From the NCBI GenBank assembly GCA_023428885.1, contig JAEYWQ010000018.1:1-6373 (forward strand): a DNA stretch of 6,373 nucleotides, read 5' to 3'. The position numbers and the translations under genes are program-made. The notes under the pieces were generated by a model. It had not been told where the DNA came from. It ran no database searches and saw nothing but the letters and a program-made list of their open reading frames with translations. This document shows, in pieces, positions 6,255 to 6,373 of the stretch (position 1 is its first letter; the number at the start of each line of letters is the position of its first letter). Source of the DNA: Bacillota bacterium (lineage in GTDB: Bacteria; Bacillota; Clostridia; Lachnospirales; Lachnospiraceae).

Positions 6255-6278
6255 AAGTTCGACATGGATGTCGAACTT
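6255..6278 (+). other. Hairpin with GGA-containing loop (first)
   Basis: AAGTTCGAC (6255-6263) pairs perfectly with GTCGAACTT (6270-6278), 9 bp, around the loop ATGGAT. Two further closing pairs are possible. The top reads ACATGGATGT, close to the published CsrA/RsmA selection consensus, which presents GGA in a hairpin loop. The pairing is seen directly; the protein link is inferred. Confidence 0.7.
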
Positions 6279-6279
6279 A

Positions 6280-6309
6280 GGGCGAGCGGCACGGATGCCG
6301 ATCGAGCCC
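6280..6309 (+). other. Hairpin with GGA-containing loop (second)
   Basis: CGGCA (6287-6291) pairs with TGCCG (6296-6300) around CGGA. Beyond a G/A mismatch the stem continues with CGA/TCG (6283-6285 with 6302-6304), and after a 2-base bulge with GGG/CCC (6280-6282 with 6307-6309). It follows the first GGA-loop hairpin by a single base and exposes the same GGA. Confidence 0.65.
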
Positions 6310-6373
6310 GCCCCGTCCCTTTCCAATACCCAATCCAATAACCCTTAGAATTTCTTATTCCGCGCAATCGGGA

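Larger units (their letters stand above)
6214..6364 (+). repeat. Palindromic 151-base element with nested GC-rich hairpins (MITE-like or structured RNA)
   Basis: The outer arms GAAATTCTTAGGGTTATT (6223-6240) and AATAACCCTTAGAATTTC (6337-6354) are reverse complements with one mismatch. Weaker pairing extends outward to GCG (6214) and CGC (6364). Between them lie a CCCT/AGGG hairpin (6241-6253), the 6255-6278 hairpin and the 6280-6309 hairpin, then an unpaired pyrimidine-rich stretch. The middle is far more GC-rich than its surroundings, suggesting a separate origin. It encodes nothing, and no obvious target-site duplication flanks it. It fits either a non-autonomous mobile repeat or a multi-branched RNA. 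Copy number elsewhere in the genome would tell. Confidence 0.6.

Noticed and set aside
6214..6364. Integron attC site
   Set aside because: The element is palindromic, but I do not see the paired core-site boxes or a cassette gene of the kind that attC recognition needs.
1..6373. CRISPR array, tRNA or rRNA genes, riboswitches of known class
   Set aside because: No regularly spaced repeats, cloverleaf-type sequences or recognisable rRNA or riboswitch core motifs were seen on either strand.

Overview
The window is AT-rich DNA with Gram-positive features: strong AGGAGG-type ribosome binding sites, occasional TTG starts, and hairpin-plus-T-tract terminators. Gene content and the style of the intergenic repeats suggest a clostridial bacterium, probably a Lachnospiraceae member. 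This is inferred from style, as no taxonomic marker gene is present. It looks like an accessory region: small stand-alone enzymes, decayed insertion-sequence material and many palindromes.

Layout. Positions 1-360 hold no gene but carry a run of hairpins, the last of which is a good minus-strand terminator. Positions 361-3852 are a tight minus-strand cluster, read from right to left: a fused ABC exporter half-transporter, a polysaccharide-deacetylase-family protein without a signal peptide, and a xylose-isomerase-like TIM-barrel protein (sugar phosphate isomerase/epimerase type). The three probably form one operon that ends at the 300-334 terminator. Upstream on the same strand are a small charged protein of unknown function (4008-4301) and a RimJ/RimL-like GNAT acetyltransferase (4409-4975).

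Positions 4976-5523 form a 548-base gap. It contains the decayed C-terminal end of what appears to be an IS1595/ISXO2-type transposase. Next comes a 9-codon reading frame behind a near-perfect ribosome binding site, and 33 bases later a second, plus-strand GNAT acetyltransferase (5524-5937) with its own terminator. The right end holds about 120 bases of T-rich low-complexity sequence and a 151-base palindromic element (6214-6364). That element's outer arms enclose two GC-rich hairpins with GGA in their loops, making it a candidate structured RNA or MITE-like repeat.

How the genes fit together. The ABC exporter, deacetylase and TIM-barrel enzyme could handle a sugar or glycan compound, but the sequence does not identify the substrate. 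The two GNAT enzymes belong to different subgroups and are not obviously linked. The items most worth a second look are the 6214-6364 element, the short leader frame before the second GNAT gene, the transposase remnant, and the repeated TATAGGA-type half-sites around the 3' end of the operon.
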